From NCBI RefSeq assembly GCF_032362555.1, contig NC_083515.1, forward strand, positions 7,599,001 to 7,663,000: DNA of 64,000 nucleotides, read 5' to 3'. The notes under the pieces were generated by a model, which did no database searches, was not told where the DNA came from, and worked only from the letters and a program-made list of their open reading frames with translations. This document shows positions 25,159 to 38,700 of this stretch, piece after piece; the first letter of the stretch is position 1; every line of letters starts with the position of its first letter. The translations under genes were made by a program, and so were the position numbers. Source of the DNA: Amyelois transitella. Lineage: Eukaryota > Arthropoda > Insecta > Lepidoptera > Pyralidae.

Positions 25159-28100
25159 ATGGATAATTCCCACGTGTCTTCATCAGCTGGTGAAATAACG
25201 CCTAGTGAAACAGATACAGCACCTTTGATTAGTAATGAAATACCCAGCACATCTAGTTATACGCAGTTAAACAAAACATCCAATTATTTTGAAGTAAGTT
25301 GGTGGTACAGGTTTTAATGACTACTTATACAAATGTGCAGCCTGTAGCAATAGTATAAGATTATAGCTCAAACAAATTGTAGTAGTCAAAGAGAATATAA
25401 CTACTACATTTATAGTAGTAGTTGTATTCCAAGCTAGATACGAATACATATGTCCCATGTTTTTTAACACAGAATATGTCAAAGTAAAATATAAACCTTA
25501 CCTACGCCTAATATTGTCTGTCACATCTAAATCTACATGAAAAAGGATCTTTAGATAGCTTTTAAAGAAAACAATCTCTTAAAACATTGTATTTTTAAGG
25601 ATTCAAATGAGGACATATTACATGGGAGTCATGGAGTTAGACGCAGACAAACAGTTGGAAAAATTGAACCAGGATCTATGAATGTTCTTTCAGCAAAATA
25701 TGAAGTAAGTGAAATTAACAATAGCATTATGTGAAATAACTATATAAATAATTCACTGCATTCAGAATATTTGAAACAAAATTGCAGAATTTGTCAGAAA
25801 AACAAATCAGTAAAAAAAGAAAAACATACATACATACGGTCATGTCTATATCCTTTGTGGGGTAGACAGAGCCAACAGTCTTGAAAAGACTGTATGGCCA
25901 TGTTCAGCTATTTGGCTTAATGATAGAATTGATATTCAAATAGTGACAGGTTGTTAGCCCATCGCCTAAAAAAGAATCCCAAGCCTATCCCTTAGTCGCC
26001 TTTTACAACATCCATGGGAAAGAGATGGAGTGGTCCTATTCTTTTTGGTATTGGTGTCGGGAACCACTCAGCAGGAAAAAGAAAAAACATATTTATTATA
26101 TCAAAAATAATATAGGGATAGGCTTACAAACTTGTGATTCATTTTGAGGCGATGGGCTAGCAACCTGTCACTAGTTGGACTTGGATCTCAATTCTATCAT
26201 TTAGCCAAACAGCTGAACGTGGCCATTCAGTCTTTTCAAGACTGTTGGCTCTGTCTACCCCGCAAGGGATATAGACGTGACCATATGTATGTATGTATGT
26301 ATCAAAAATAACTTTACAACTGCTTTTAAAGCACAAATGCAGAGTGATGAACAAACTAAACTGGTATTTCCTTCAACAACATTAATTAGAACATAAATAT
26401 AGATCATACATCTATGTTCTATTAAATAATTCTCTATATCACTGTAAACATTTTTTCCAGAGTTTAGACTATGACACCTGTGAGAACCATTTGCTTCTGG
26501 ATGAAGAGCGAAAGCGTGGATTTCCATACATTGTATGGAAAGATATGGCAAGATGGTTCATCATACTATTGATTGGTATGATCACAGCTCTTATTGCGTG
26601 TATAATTGATATTTGCATAGAAGAGTTCTCAGATATTAAATATAAGGAGTTAAAGAAGTGTATCCTTTTCATATAATTATAGTTTTTAGGTAAACATCTG
26701 AACTAGAAAGATTTTGGGCTTAATTTTAGTAGGTATGGTAATTATTTATATATGTATATTATGTATGTATATAAAGTGGATGAAGTTGTGGGCAACAGCT
26801 AGTATTATAAATGTTAAAGGATATTGTGTGTGTTTCCTAATCTCTCATGCACAAACTACTGGGCAGGTTTTCATGAAACTTTGCAGTAATATAGCTTAGA
26901 CATAATAAATCAAAATTATAGAGATTTAAGGCAGATGAAGTCACATTCAGCTTGTTTATAATACTGTCATAAAAAATATGTTTATATAATTTATTTTATT
27001 TTTATTTTATTTTATAACACACTAGCAGCTTATTAAGCTGATGCGTGTGTATCCAAAACTTTGGAGATTTTATCTAATCTGTTCTTAAAACTGTTGACCG
27101 AAGGTGCATATAATTTTTTATGTTTTTTTTTTATATTTCCTTAACCAATATACTACAGCTGTAGATAAATATGTAGTAATAGATAGTCTGTACATTCCAT
27201 ATCTATTGTGGGTGTTATCAAATGTCTGCGTTGTGTTCTTTGGTTCCATGCTGGTAGCATTTGTCGAGGTATGTATTATTTGGTTTAGGACAGGCAGCTG
27301 TTCAGCTGATAAGGCTATTCAGGTCAATTAAAATGTTTGGTACCAAATTAATTTATCCAAATATAAATTGAAATACTTTATTTGTGGTTTCTTTGTTTCA
27401 CATCTGAGCTGAATTTTTATTTTTGTCACCACGTAACTTATGCAATAAATGATTGAGTATTGAGTTTACACCCAAAGTTATAAAATTTATTGTCTCATTC
27501 AGCTCTTGCTTAGTGTTCATGTATTTTTAATATATTCATTAGCTGACTATTAGAAATATTAATTGTTACAATACTTTTTAGCCTGTAGCAGCAGGAAGTG
27601 GCATACCACAAGTGAAATGCTATTTAAACGGTGTCAAAGTTCCAAGGGTGGTTCGTTTCAAAACACTGCTAGTGAAAGCCGTGGGAGTTATAACAGCAGT
27701 AGTTGGCGGACTGGCTGGAGGGAAGGTTAGTATATACAAACATCCCATGTGTTTGTAACATAGCCCCCTTCTCAACAACATTTTGTTATAATAATATCTC
27801 CTCTTAAAAAAAATCGTAAAGAATACAATACTTCATACCAACATATATAATGTTGAATACTTATAAAGTTCTGAGCCTCTTAGTTTCACTGTCATATCTT
27901 TTCCTGTGAACTTCAATTTTATTATTGTTTTTATTTGTAATTCATATTTGTTTAAAAAATTGGTAGATAGGTAGCAGTCTTATTTCTTGTGATTGCTATA
28001 GCATGCTGTGTGTACCCACTTGCGTTGTTTCAAACAGTCATTGTTTACTTCTTGGAAGGATAATATGTTAATGCTTAATTTAATACTGTTGTATGCACCA

Positions 28101-31100
28101 CCAAATAAATAAATCCCGCCTTTTCTTTCGCGTAGCTTAATTAGGTTATAACTATAAATATACTCTGATAAAATTTCGAATTATGAATAAACATACATAC
28201 AGATGACTTAATGGACGTGGCTAGGCAAATCTTATAAACTTACAAAGTGCCATTACTGTGATAACTGTTGACTAAGTTTGTATCATTACCTTAGAACTCA
28301 ATTTACAAAACGATATATTTTATTTGTAGTATTACGGGGGAGGCCGCAGGTAAATCGATAGTAACACGTATTCTTATTTTAGGAAGGCCCAATGATCCAC
28401 AGCGGGGCTGTGGTGGCTGCGGGGATATCTCAAGGGAAAAGTACCACTTTCAACAAGGATTTTAAGATATTCCAATATTTCCGCGATGACCACGAGAAAC
28501 GGGACTTCGTTTCGGCCGGCGCGGCTGCCGGTGTCTCGGCCGCCTTCGGAGCACCTATTGGTAACTCTAAAGCTACTGATGTTTTGCCCAGAGACGATTT
28601 TTTTTCTAAAAATTGAAGCGATTAATGATAGCAAGGATTTTTTATCCTTAAATATGATTGGTCAACATAATAAATACTTTCACCTAGTACCTACAATAAC
28701 CCAGTAAGGTTACCCAGTAAACAAATAAAATACGTATAGGGCATAAGCTACTCACTCCTGGATCAAGGTCATGGGTGTACTGCTGGCTACTGTAAAAATT
28801 TATGCAAAAAATAGTAATCTACTTATATTTAAGGTGGAGTACTATTCTCCCTGGAGGAAGGCGCGAGTTTCTGGAACCAGGCGCTGACATGGCGAACCTT
28901 CTTCGGGACGGTAGTGTCTACCTTCACGCTGAACGTGGTGCTGTCTGCATACCACGGCCACTTGGGAGACTTGAGCTATCCTGGTAAATTTTCTCTTGCT
29001 ATACATGTCCTACTTTGTATCTGAGAGCACTGCTGCTCTGTTGTCCAATGGACCGAACACAGAACAGGTGATTTTGGATCAGATTCTGAGACATTCTATC
29101 ATTAAGCCAAATAGCTGAACGTGGCCATTTAGTCTTTTCAAGACTGTTGGCTCTGTCTACCCCGCAAGGGATATAAACGTGACCATATGTATGTATGTAT
29201 TCTGAGACAGGATTAATATTTTTCTATAAAAGAATTCTATATCTCAATAATACCTGTAGTATCGATCACATTCTAAAGATTACATAAATTGTCCCTGAAA
29301 TTTTTTCTTGTCTGAATCTTGCCAAGTTCTCAAGCTCATAAATATTCCAGGTCTCCTCCACCTGGGGAAAATGGAACCGTTCCCGTTCGAATTCTACGAG
29401 CTGCCCATCTTTATGTTGTTCGGCGCGATCGGAGGAATGCTCGGCGCGCTGTGGAACTACATCAACTATAGATTAGCTGTGTTTAGAATAAGGTATTGTA
29501 CAATATAATCGTTCTGTATTTTTTTGACAATATCGTATCATCTCTTTCAAGTGAGAGCAAATGGCACATATATGTGGAGATTTCTTCGCTTGCAAATTAT
29601 TGTAATGTATTCTTAAATAGATCATTAACCATACGGCTTGCATAGCTACGCTAGCCCCCCGTCTCTAAAATAACTAAAGGGACACTAAAGATATTTTAAT
29701 AAGAAAAAGGTGTGGCGTTATAACAAGCAAACTCGGGATTAGCGCACTCCACACCCGCTTGTATAACCCGAAGGCTGGCCGGGCCATGGGTGCTAGTGGT
29801 ATAGATGCTAACCGTTTTACGTCACTTTAATGGTTTTTTTTATTCCTTTTTTGTTCAGATACATATCTCTGCCGTGGCTGCGCGTGGTGGAGGCGTGTCT
29901 GGTGGCCGCGGCGAGTGCCACGTGCGGCTTCCTCATGATGTTCCTCATCGATGACTGCCGACCCCTAGGAGAGGACCCCACTAAAGTACCGCTGCAGGTC
30001 AGTAGTAATCTCTCTCATTATTAAAGAATAGAATAGAATAGATTTATTTTCAAAATTAGATACAAGGTATCACTTATTGACGTCACATAACTTAAATCTA
30101 ATTATAACTACTACCGCTTCCAAAGCGCATGTGTAGAAGAAGCGACGGAACAAACTACACTGCAGCATTTTCATAGGACGTCAATTTACAAATATAGATC
30201 TCTCTAAATCGTGGACGAATGCACATTGTCTACATTAAAAAACATGTATGAATGTAGAACTGATTATGTCAATACGAATATTTCGTCAAATAAAATAAAA
30301 TATGTACATACTGTACAAATTATGTCAAGATCATAAAGAAGAAGTTGTTCCTTTTGAATAAGTCTGGGTCCAATTATACCAAGATCCAGGAGTGGGAGAG
30401 GTTCAGTCATTTGAAGAGGGACTGTCATTTTGACTTAAAAGCTGAAATCTTAGTAACACATTCAGCTGCTTGAACTTTTAGTCTAGCATCAAGTGATTAT
30501 TTACCCAAAAAAATTATCGCTCTAATTACGCAGTCTTCAAATACGCCATATTTTTTTTTAATCAAAATGCACTGGAATGCTACCATGTTTTCCTTCAAAT
30601 GGTAAGGGCGTGTTAGGTGATTAGCTGTTTGTTAAATTTGCCGGAATTAATGTGGTATTAAATATAAAGCATATGAGTAAACTGTATCTCACTCTGACTA
30701 GTCAATCAAGGCTTATAAAAATTCTGAATTAAGACGATGGGCTTGCAACCTGTCACAATGTCTCAATTTATCGTAGTTATACAATGTGTAACAGTAATAA
30801 TTATTCGCAGCTGTTCTGCGCCGACGGCGAGTACTCCGGCATGGCGGCGATATGGTTCCAAACGCCCGAAGCGTCCGTGCGATCGTTTCTACACGACCCG
30901 ATCGGATCCTACAAGCCGACTTCCATCCTCACGTTCGTGGTCTGCTACTTCTTGCTGTCCACGTGGACCTTTGGTCTGGCGGTCTCCAGCGGATTGTTCA
31001 TACCGAACCTGCTGACTGGCGCAGCCTGGGGAAGGTTGTTGGCGCTGATGATGCAAATGATGGTGCCTTCTATGGTGAGTTTGATATATATTTTTAAAAA

Positions 31101-33748
31101 TATATAAAAATAAAGGTTTAGGGCTTATCCGGTTTATGATTAGTATAAATGTTCTCCTTAGTGATTTCACCGTGAAGTCGGTTTGTTTGACTTAGTCGAC
31201 TCTTACCTCACTCAGATTTGGACTAATTGTTTTTGAACAAAGAGAAGCTTATTAAGTGTAGGAGTGATCACAGCAGAGATAGAGGTTCACAGCACACATT
31301 TTATTTATTTAACAATATTCCAACACAAAGCCGAAAAATTCAAATTCTTTCCCAGGAGGTGAATCCAGCCAAGTACGCACTGATAGGAGCCGCGGCACAG
31401 TTGGGCGGCGTCGTGCGAATGACGATATCACTGACCGTCATCATCATCGAGACCACCGGACAGATCTCCAACGCGTTGCCAATCATCATCACGCTGGTCG
31501 TGGCCAAGTGGGTTGGGGACTTCTTCAACGAGGTTAGTAGCTGGTCTGTGAGTAAGTGAGAAAAAACAAAAAGTGGAACTCCAAGGGTGATGAAGTATTA
31601 TAACCTCAATTCTTGATATTTAGCTTCGTGAAAGCTAGTATATAAATTTATTGCCACAAAGATTATTCTGTCTTTATCCGTTAGGGGTAGACTGAAAGGC
31701 CACCTTCAGCTGTATGGCTTAATTATGGAATTGAGATTCAAATAGGTTGCTAGTGCTTCACCCTAAAAAAAGAATCGCTAAATTACTTTACATATTAACT
31801 TAATTATTCTGTGTCTTTGTTCGCCAGGGTATATACGACATCCACATCCAGCTAGCAGCAGTACCCCTCCTCCCGTGGGAGCCCCCACCACTAACCCACA
31901 ACATATACGCATCAGAAGTGATGTCACATCCAGTCTTCACTCTCAGGACGGTGGAAAACGTCGGCCATATTGTGGAGATACTCAAACTGGTCTCTTACAA
32001 CGGATTCCCTGTCGTTGACCCGCCTTTAGTTGATGAAGTGAGTATATCTCTGAGATACCAAAATAGAATACAAGAGATGTTAGCCTCAACTTGATGACAT
32101 ATGTCTCTCAAGTTTTGTTAAAAAATGTAGTAATTAGATATGGGATTGGTGAAAGTAAAACAGTTTAGAATCTATAAATGTGTAAATCTTCTTATTTTAT
32201 TAGTATTGTTCAAAACGCATTTTTTAACGTCTCACATCGTACCACAGATTAGGTAACATTTATATCCTTTATAATTTGGTATATATGGATATTTCGACTT
32301 TAGGTGTGCCATAGTTCGCAGTTTAACCGATAAAATAAAAATATATGAAGCTAGCTGTCCCGGCAAACGTTGTTTTGCCATGCAAATAATTTTGAAGTTA
32401 TGTCTAGTTAAAAAAAAATGTTAAGGGTGGACAACCCTTAATAGATGTTAGCCGATTCTCAGACCTACTGAATATGCATGCAAAATTTGGTTAAAATCGG
32501 TAAAGCCGTTTCGGAGGAGTACAGAGACAAACATTGTGACAAGAGAATTTTATATATAAGAGATATAACAATAGTTTTTACAATTGATTTGTTCTTATGT
32601 GATTAATAGGACAGGCAACTGTTGAAGTGTTAGAAACCTGAAGCGGACGGATCCCTATATTGACCAGACTTTTTCCATTTCATTTTGCATATGTTTAATT
32701 TAAATTTACTTTCACAGACTGAAGTCCCAACATACAAACGGCTTAGAGGCTTGATTCTCCGCTCGCAACTCATAGTGCTGATACAACATAAACTGTACAA
32801 CGAGAACGCGAACACGACATGGTCTAATGTCGATGTGGACATGAACATCTTTAGGAACGAATACCCGCGCTTCCCTTCTATAGGAGAGGTACATTGTTAC
32901 ATTTTACTAGTTTTTTTGTGATAATGTAAGCAAGTAGTATATTTTTCTATCGGTAATACCCTATCTAAATAATGTTACCTGTGCCAAATTTCATGAAAAT
33001 CATTGAGTAAAATTGTGTTCAATTCAAGAATATAAATACCCTTTTTTAGATATGCTCTCAAACCAGAATAGTTCAAAGTGATCATACATTTTTTTGGGAT
33101 GGTTCCATTTTGTAATCAATGTTCTTTTTGCACCACACGACAAGGCAGTGCTTTGCGGTCAAGTTCCTTCAAATCATCTAGATTTAATTTACACATTAGA
33201 CTAATATAATTTTTGGATAGCTTGAAATCTCGGACTGGGAGAAGACATGCACGGTAGACTTGCGTCCGTATATGAACCCGTCTCCGTATACTTTGCCGCA
33301 CCGTGCGTCGCTGCCGCGGATGTTCCGGCTGTGCCGAGCGCTAGGGCTCCGACACCTGCCTATAGTCAACGACGTCAATGAGGTGGGTATATTTCTCTAC
33401 ATATAGATGACATGCTAGATAGACCTCCGTACGTACATGAATCCGTACATGTTACCGCACTGTGCTTTTCTGCCGCGATGTTTCGGCTGTGTTCAGTGCT
33501 AAGGCTCAGACATCTGAAGTGGATATACTAGGTGACATACTGGGACAGCCCTCCGTACATATGTAATATAAACTTGTCATGTTGTAGCTTTGATGCGGAA
33601 TTTTTTGTTATATGTATAATATATTTAACATTTTTGTGTTCATCAGGTGGTCGGTATGGTGACACGCAAAGACATCGCGAGGTACCGCGTGTGGAGACAC
33701 CGCGGCCACATGGGAATGGAGGAACTGGTTTTATCCAGTGAAATCTAG
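25159..33748 (+). CDS. ClC-7-type chloride/proton exchanger
   Basis: Fifteen exons: 25159-25293, 25600-25704, 26461-26659, 27159-27268, 27582-27725, 28383-28560, 28834-28983, 29351-29492, 29859-29997, 30811-31074, 31356-31532, 31828-32037, 32718-32888, 33221-33382, 33647-33748. Phases join to 795 aa, close to the roughly 805 aa of human ClC-7. Family hallmarks are [39 protein letters not shown] and [13 protein letters not shown]. The gating Glu (E232 in GKEGP) and a proton Glu (E298/E299) are kept, so coupled Cl-/H+ exchange rather than channel activity is expected. Two CBS domains follow the membrane part (VMSHPVFTL and [12 protein letters not shown] regions). The N-terminus has an acidic dileucine-type signal DTAPLI (residues 19-24), fitting delivery to lysosomes. 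The vertebrate beta subunit Ostm1 is not in the window. The fly counterpart is probably ClC-b. Confidence 0.95.
25829..26078 (+). repeat. Dispersed repeat B, near full-length copy
   Basis: Begins after an (ACAT) tract with 'gtcatgtctatatcctttg', then 'gtagacagagccaacagtc', the self-complementary ACAGTCTT-GAAA-AGACTG hairpin, 'ttagtcgccttttacaacat' and 'gggaaagagatggagtggtc'. Copies or fragments recur at 7320, 9015, 11195, 26140, 29085, 31655, 49170, 55443 and 56680. It lies in ClC intron 2. I cannot name the family. Confidence 0.8.
26140..26310 (-). repeat. Dispersed repeat B, inverted copy
   Basis: Reverse copy of about 150 bp of the repeat at 25829, in the same ClC intron, ending in (GTAT) units. 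It faces the plus copy with a spacer of about 170 bp, so the pair forms a long imperfect inverted repeat. Confidence 0.8.
26780..26900. repeat. Dispersed repeat fragment
   Basis: Has 'gggcaacagctagtattat' followed by 'ctctcatgcacaaactactgg' with a diverged core. The 'gggcaacagctagtata' phrase recurs at about 56455-56470, marking a repeat border. It lies in ClC intron 3. Confidence 0.45.
29085..29205 (-). repeat. Dispersed repeat B, fragment
   Basis: Has 'agctgaacgtggccatttag', 'tcttttcaagactgttggct' and 'ccccgcaagggatataaacg', with an ATGT simple tail. It lies in ClC intron 7. Confidence 0.7.
30026..30420. repeat. Probable LINE 3' fragment
   Basis: Starts with (GAATA)n and 'gatttattttc', then anonymous sequence. 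This is the same tract-plus-TTTATT pattern as at 18750 and 54876. It occupies much of ClC intron 9. Confidence 0.4.
31655..31765 (+). repeat. Dispersed repeat B, diverged fragment
   Basis: Has 'ggggtagactgaaaggccac', 'ttcagctgtatggcttaat' and 'aattgagattcaaatag', with the hairpin segment partly lost. It lies in ClC intron 11. Confidence 0.5.
32345..32572 (+). repeat. Dispersed repeat C, copy 1
   Basis: Starts 'agctagctgtcccggcaaac' and continues to 'aagccgtttcggaggagtac' and 'gagaattttatatataagag'. It shares start, middle and end with the copy at 43680-43856, in the same orientation. It lies in ClC intron 12. Probably a short non-autonomous element; the family is not named here. Confidence 0.65.
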
Positions 33749-35724
33749 TTTGAACCAAAACGTGATATTACTATTATTAAAATTTTTATATGACGGCAAA
33801 ATAATATAATACCTAATAATCGTGTCTTATCTATATGTACTTATATTTTCTTAGTAGTACACACAACAGCAAGTGTGAAAAATATATCAATATAATATTT
33901 ACTGATTAGTATTGGTGGCATTGTCCTGCATTCATAGAACTCTTATCATATAAATTAATTCATAAAACATTTAAATTCATTCATAGACCTTTTATCATAT
34001 AAAAAATGAGGGTCACATGGTTAGTTTTTTTATGCCTACATAATCTCGAAGATAAGCAAATTAAGCTATTCTCAGCTTATTTAATAATTTTTAATTAATA
34101 TAATAAATTAATTTAAAATTTTGAGCTTTTATAATGTACAGATGAAATGTGAAATCAATTATGCTTATAACTGGGCCAAAAGTTCTGAATCAATATTGCT
34201 ATTGTAATAATCAACTAGTAAATGCCTGCATACTTCATTTAATATGTATGAATAAAACCAGAACAATATTTAAACTCACTTTCTTCCTCACTGTGCTCCA
34301 CCAAAGATTATGGTTCCACTGTCTAAATAAAAATTCCACCAAACAGAGTCTATGAATTTATATTCTGCTTGGTATGAGTCTATGAATTTATATTCTGCTT
34401 GGTATAAGAAAGCTCCTTGTAGATTATATTCCAATTACGACGATGTGATATTATGAATTTTATAATTAAGTGTTTAAAATAAGAGAAAATATAATAAATA
34501 TTATTTATTTTATTGGAAACATTTTATTTTCCCACAATAAGCAAATTACAAATTGTGATTAATAACACACCATGAATTATCTTCTTATGAGTCAGTCTTC
34601 TCAAGCAGATATAACGATAAAACATAACTATCTTCACATAATTAACTGCTTCAAAAATCACTTATTCAACGCTTCAATTGTTTACAAAAAGTTCCCAACC
34701 AATACCAGCCCATAACTTGAAGAATAATAAAACTGGCAGCAGAATTAAAATTAATAGTACGTAATTTACAAATTCGTCCATGTTAAAAATATTTAAATAC
34801 TATTTAGCTCGTGTTTTCACAAAACATTAACTAGTAAACATTGGAGTGTTCTAACCTCAAATTACACTATTATCAAATGTCAAATAAATGTTACGTCAAA
34901 CAAGTTCGTGTTTCATTCTTCTTGATAAAGGTTGCCAGTAATAAATATTGCAGACTTTTACAACAATGGATAAATTCACCATGAAATAAATAATTTGCAT
35001 TGCAAGAGAATAATTCAATAAATGCGTAAATAAAGTTACACTTCCTAGTAAAAAAAAAGTAGCACACAACATCATTTTCTACGTTCATGGCACACAGATC
35101 GTTAATTTTAAAAAGCGCACAAATATGAATCTTTTATCCTAGAAAAGCAAGCTAAGCAACAATACCTCTCCGTCGGCTAGTAGATTTAAAATGTTAATTA
35201 CTTATTTTAGTGGAAGAATTATTATGAATTTTTTCATAAATGAAAATAAGCACAACGAAAGGTGTTTTATTTCTAACTATTAGAGATATAAATATTGCGG
35301 TTGGCAATAAGCTATGTATTATTTATAAATAAAGTAAAACAATAAAAAGAATGATGAGGCATGTGTATGTATAGTATAATTATAGTGACCGGCATACTAT
35401 TGGTGCTACATTTTGGCGTATACTAAAACTCTGTCTGCCTTTTCTCCTACATCTATGGATGCAAGTAACTACACGATTGTTAAATTATATGTATAACGTC
35501 AATAATATTATTTTATCAATTAATCTGTAACCATAATGCATTGTTAATGTACATTGTATTAGTATGAATACGCCTATTATATAAAATTTGAAACATTCTT
35601 AGCCCTAACAGTGCCTTAACATAAAAAAAATATCAGCTCAAATATAACGAACACATTCATCACACATGGCAAACAAACTGCAAGAACTTACGTGAAAATA
35701 ATCTTTGAAAACACAAACGCCAAT
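33749..35724. other. Tail-to-tail intergenic region, ClC-7 and asp
   Basis: AT-rich, with no coding exon recognised. Candidate AATAAA signals for ClC-7 on the plus strand lie near 34251 and 34325. A 30-bp unit is repeated in tandem at about 34347-34406. I could not place the asp 3' end from the sequence. Confidence 0.5.
34347..34406. repeat. 30-bp tandem duplication
   Basis: Two adjacent, essentially identical copies of a 30-bp unit starting gagtctatgaatttatattc, in the 3' flank of the ClC gene. Confidence 0.8.
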
Positions 35725-38700
35725 TTATAATTTGAATGCAGAGAATAAAGAGCTAATAGCATGTTGGGCGTCATCGAAGTAACGCGGTTTATCGGCTCTC
35801 GTTATTCCATAATCGGGTTCTAGGGCCGGCAATGGAAGGTGACACGAGTTTCCATTGCTGCACATGCTGTAGTTGAGAGATTGGTTCGTGTGTGAGACGA
35901 ACTTGGACGGCTGCGGTGTGCTGTATCTGTTTCTTGCGTTGGTGGCCATCCGCTTCGTCCTGTCAACGTTGCTTTTGATGGTCACGAGCATTTTGTGGTT
36001 TTCGGGAATGTGCAGAAACTCTGTCAAGTCCTGTAAGATAATTTTTTTATACACTTCATTGGCCTGAAGAATTTACTTGTGACTGAAGAAATATAATATT
36101 TACTTCGATTAATTTTTTCAAAATAAATTATTATAATAGGTCATTCTAAGTTATCCTAAAAACATGAGACATTGATAAAACTGCCATTTTTGCTGCGATC
36201 TAAAGCACTAGATAATGTAACTTTTCAAACCTACCTTTCTGACGTCATCGTACTTGGCGAAAAGCCATAAGTAGGTGCATAATATGCAGAAAAGTTGAGC
36301 CTCGCTGTTACTGAACCGCCACATGAACTTCAGGATAGGCGGCACACGATCTCTCTGTCAAAATAGTGTATTGTGAATTTAGTTTCAGTCAAAATCCCTT
36401 TGGTCGTACAGGCATATATTATTATTAAATGTCAAGCATAACAAGTCAATTAATTAAATTGAACTTTCTACCTTTATTTTGTACATGGCCAAGGAGCTCG
36501 AATTTGTCGAGCTTTTCCCAGATTCGAATCCTACAACTGTACTGCCCTGACCCATGTATTTACAATTGTTTCCCTTAGTTGTATAATGCTATAAAAGAAA
36601 CTAACTATAAAGGAAAGCAACCTTCACATTCAGGTAACGGTATTCACAAAAAGTATGAGTGGTTGTAAAAAATCTTACCGCATAAATCTTAGGTCCCGTA
36701 ATCCTGTACCGAGTGAGGTTGACCAACATGGAAGCGGCTGATTTGAGCACTTCGATGCTGGATATGGAGCGATTAGTCACCGACATATAAATGTACACTC
36801 GCTTGACGATTGATGACGCGTTATCGTGATACATCATTGGGAACACTTCAGTCAGTAATTCTGGGGAAAAAATATATTGATCCTTAATATTGATTCGTAC
36901 ATTTCTTTCGATCTGGTTAAAAACTGGTATCAAAACAAGGATAGGTGGTAGGTGAATATAAGGTATAAGGCTATATTAGATATATTTTAACTTGGTCTCT
37001 ATGTCTATTACGCCACATTGCTGAAATCGCATTTTACTAATAACTTTGCTTAGCCAAAATACGATTGAAACATTCAATCAATCATTGGGCGCGATTTCAG
37101 CGTTTGGGCACATGTTAAAACCTTTCTTCTTAAACTTACCTAGAGATCTGAAGGCTCGGATGACCGTCTCAATATCGGCCATGTTTCTGAGAACCGCCAT
37201 GGCATCTTCATTGCGTTCCTTCAGCGACTGCTGAGTGGACTGCATCGCTCCCAAGCGCCATCTACGACGCCACTCCACAACGCGTAGGTCGCTCGCGTAA
37301 TTGCAACGCGTTTTATAACCCCGGTAGTGAGCCTAAAATGTGAAAGAAACGAGTTTTAGACTTGACAATCACTAAAGAGAACACTAAGTTTTCTTCTACT
37401 ATTGTGTATTAAGTTATTGTTACCTGAATCTTTGCCGCCGCCCAATTCCGCCTCTTTTCCTCTCTGATCTTCTCAAGCTGCTCCCTTTTGAGCAAGACTT
37501 GTCTCCGCACCAGATACCCTCTAATGATGGCTTGCAACTTGATGATCCCCTGTCTCTTCTGGAAGAATTCGCATCGCAGCAGTCTTGTCACAAGCTTCCC
37601 TCTCCATAATTTTTGTATAAACACTACTTTATTTCTCAACTGAAGATACCTCGAACGCGCAATGTAACGCTTGAAATTACTCTGTATGCAAATTGCAGCC
37701 ATCTCTCTTTTGGTTTTGGCTATATTTCTTTCCCTTTTCACTCTATAAGCGCGTTGTATAGTCACGACGGCCTTGCGAATTTCATTGAAGTTTCGTCTTG
37801 CTACAAAACTTCTGAAATAGGCCTGTAGCTTTATAATCAAATTCCTGTCCTTAATATATTGCTGTCTTGTCTCTAATGCTAATTTACGAGAGCGATAGTA
37901 CTTTTGAATAGTCGAGACGGCCTGCCGCATCTTTAAATATTTCTTTCGCGCAATAAACCCTCTTAATGTCGATTGAATGGTGATAATGCTTGTCCTTATT
38001 TTCAGGTACTCAGTTCTAGAAGTGATGCGTAATTGATGCGCTCTATACCAACCCTGAATAACCACAGCTGCCTGCTTTTGCCGCATTTCTCTTGCAATTT
38101 TGTTACTTCTAAAACGATGTTGCACAAAAACTACTATGTTCTTTAACTTAAGATACTCAAACCGTATTCTACGCATTTCCTTTATCAATCTGTAGCGCCT
38201 CTGAATTGTAATAACTGTAGATTTCAGTTTTAGGTAATTTAATTTCTGTTCTTTACCTAGCAAATAAGCTCTAAACACTCTCTGGATTGTAGTACATGCT
38301 TTTAATATTCTCTTATATTTTGATCTTTCCTGCAACATCATACAATGCGCTCGGTATCTCCTCTGAATTATTACGACAGAAGAATGAATGTTTAGATATA
38401 TTTGCCTTTGTTTTCTCATCATAAGTAAAGCCCTGTACCTCTGCTGTATGACTATTGCCGACAGTTTCATTTTTGAATATGTTTCTCGTTGTTTTATTCC
38501 ATTAGAATAAGCTCTGTAATAAGTCTGAATTTTTATGCATGCATTTCTCAATGCTGCATACTTGTTTCTCTCTTGTTTCATCAACAATAATGCCTTAAAT
38601 CTATTTTGGAGTACAATTGCGGCCAACCGGAGTTGAAGGTAAGTAGCTCTCTGTGTTCTCATAGCTAGCAATGCCCTATATTTTTGCTGTAAAACTATTG

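Noticed and set aside
28486-28707. A plus-strand frame overlapping ClC exon 6
   Set aside because: Out of frame with the conserved [11 protein letters not shown] exon and shares no family pattern.
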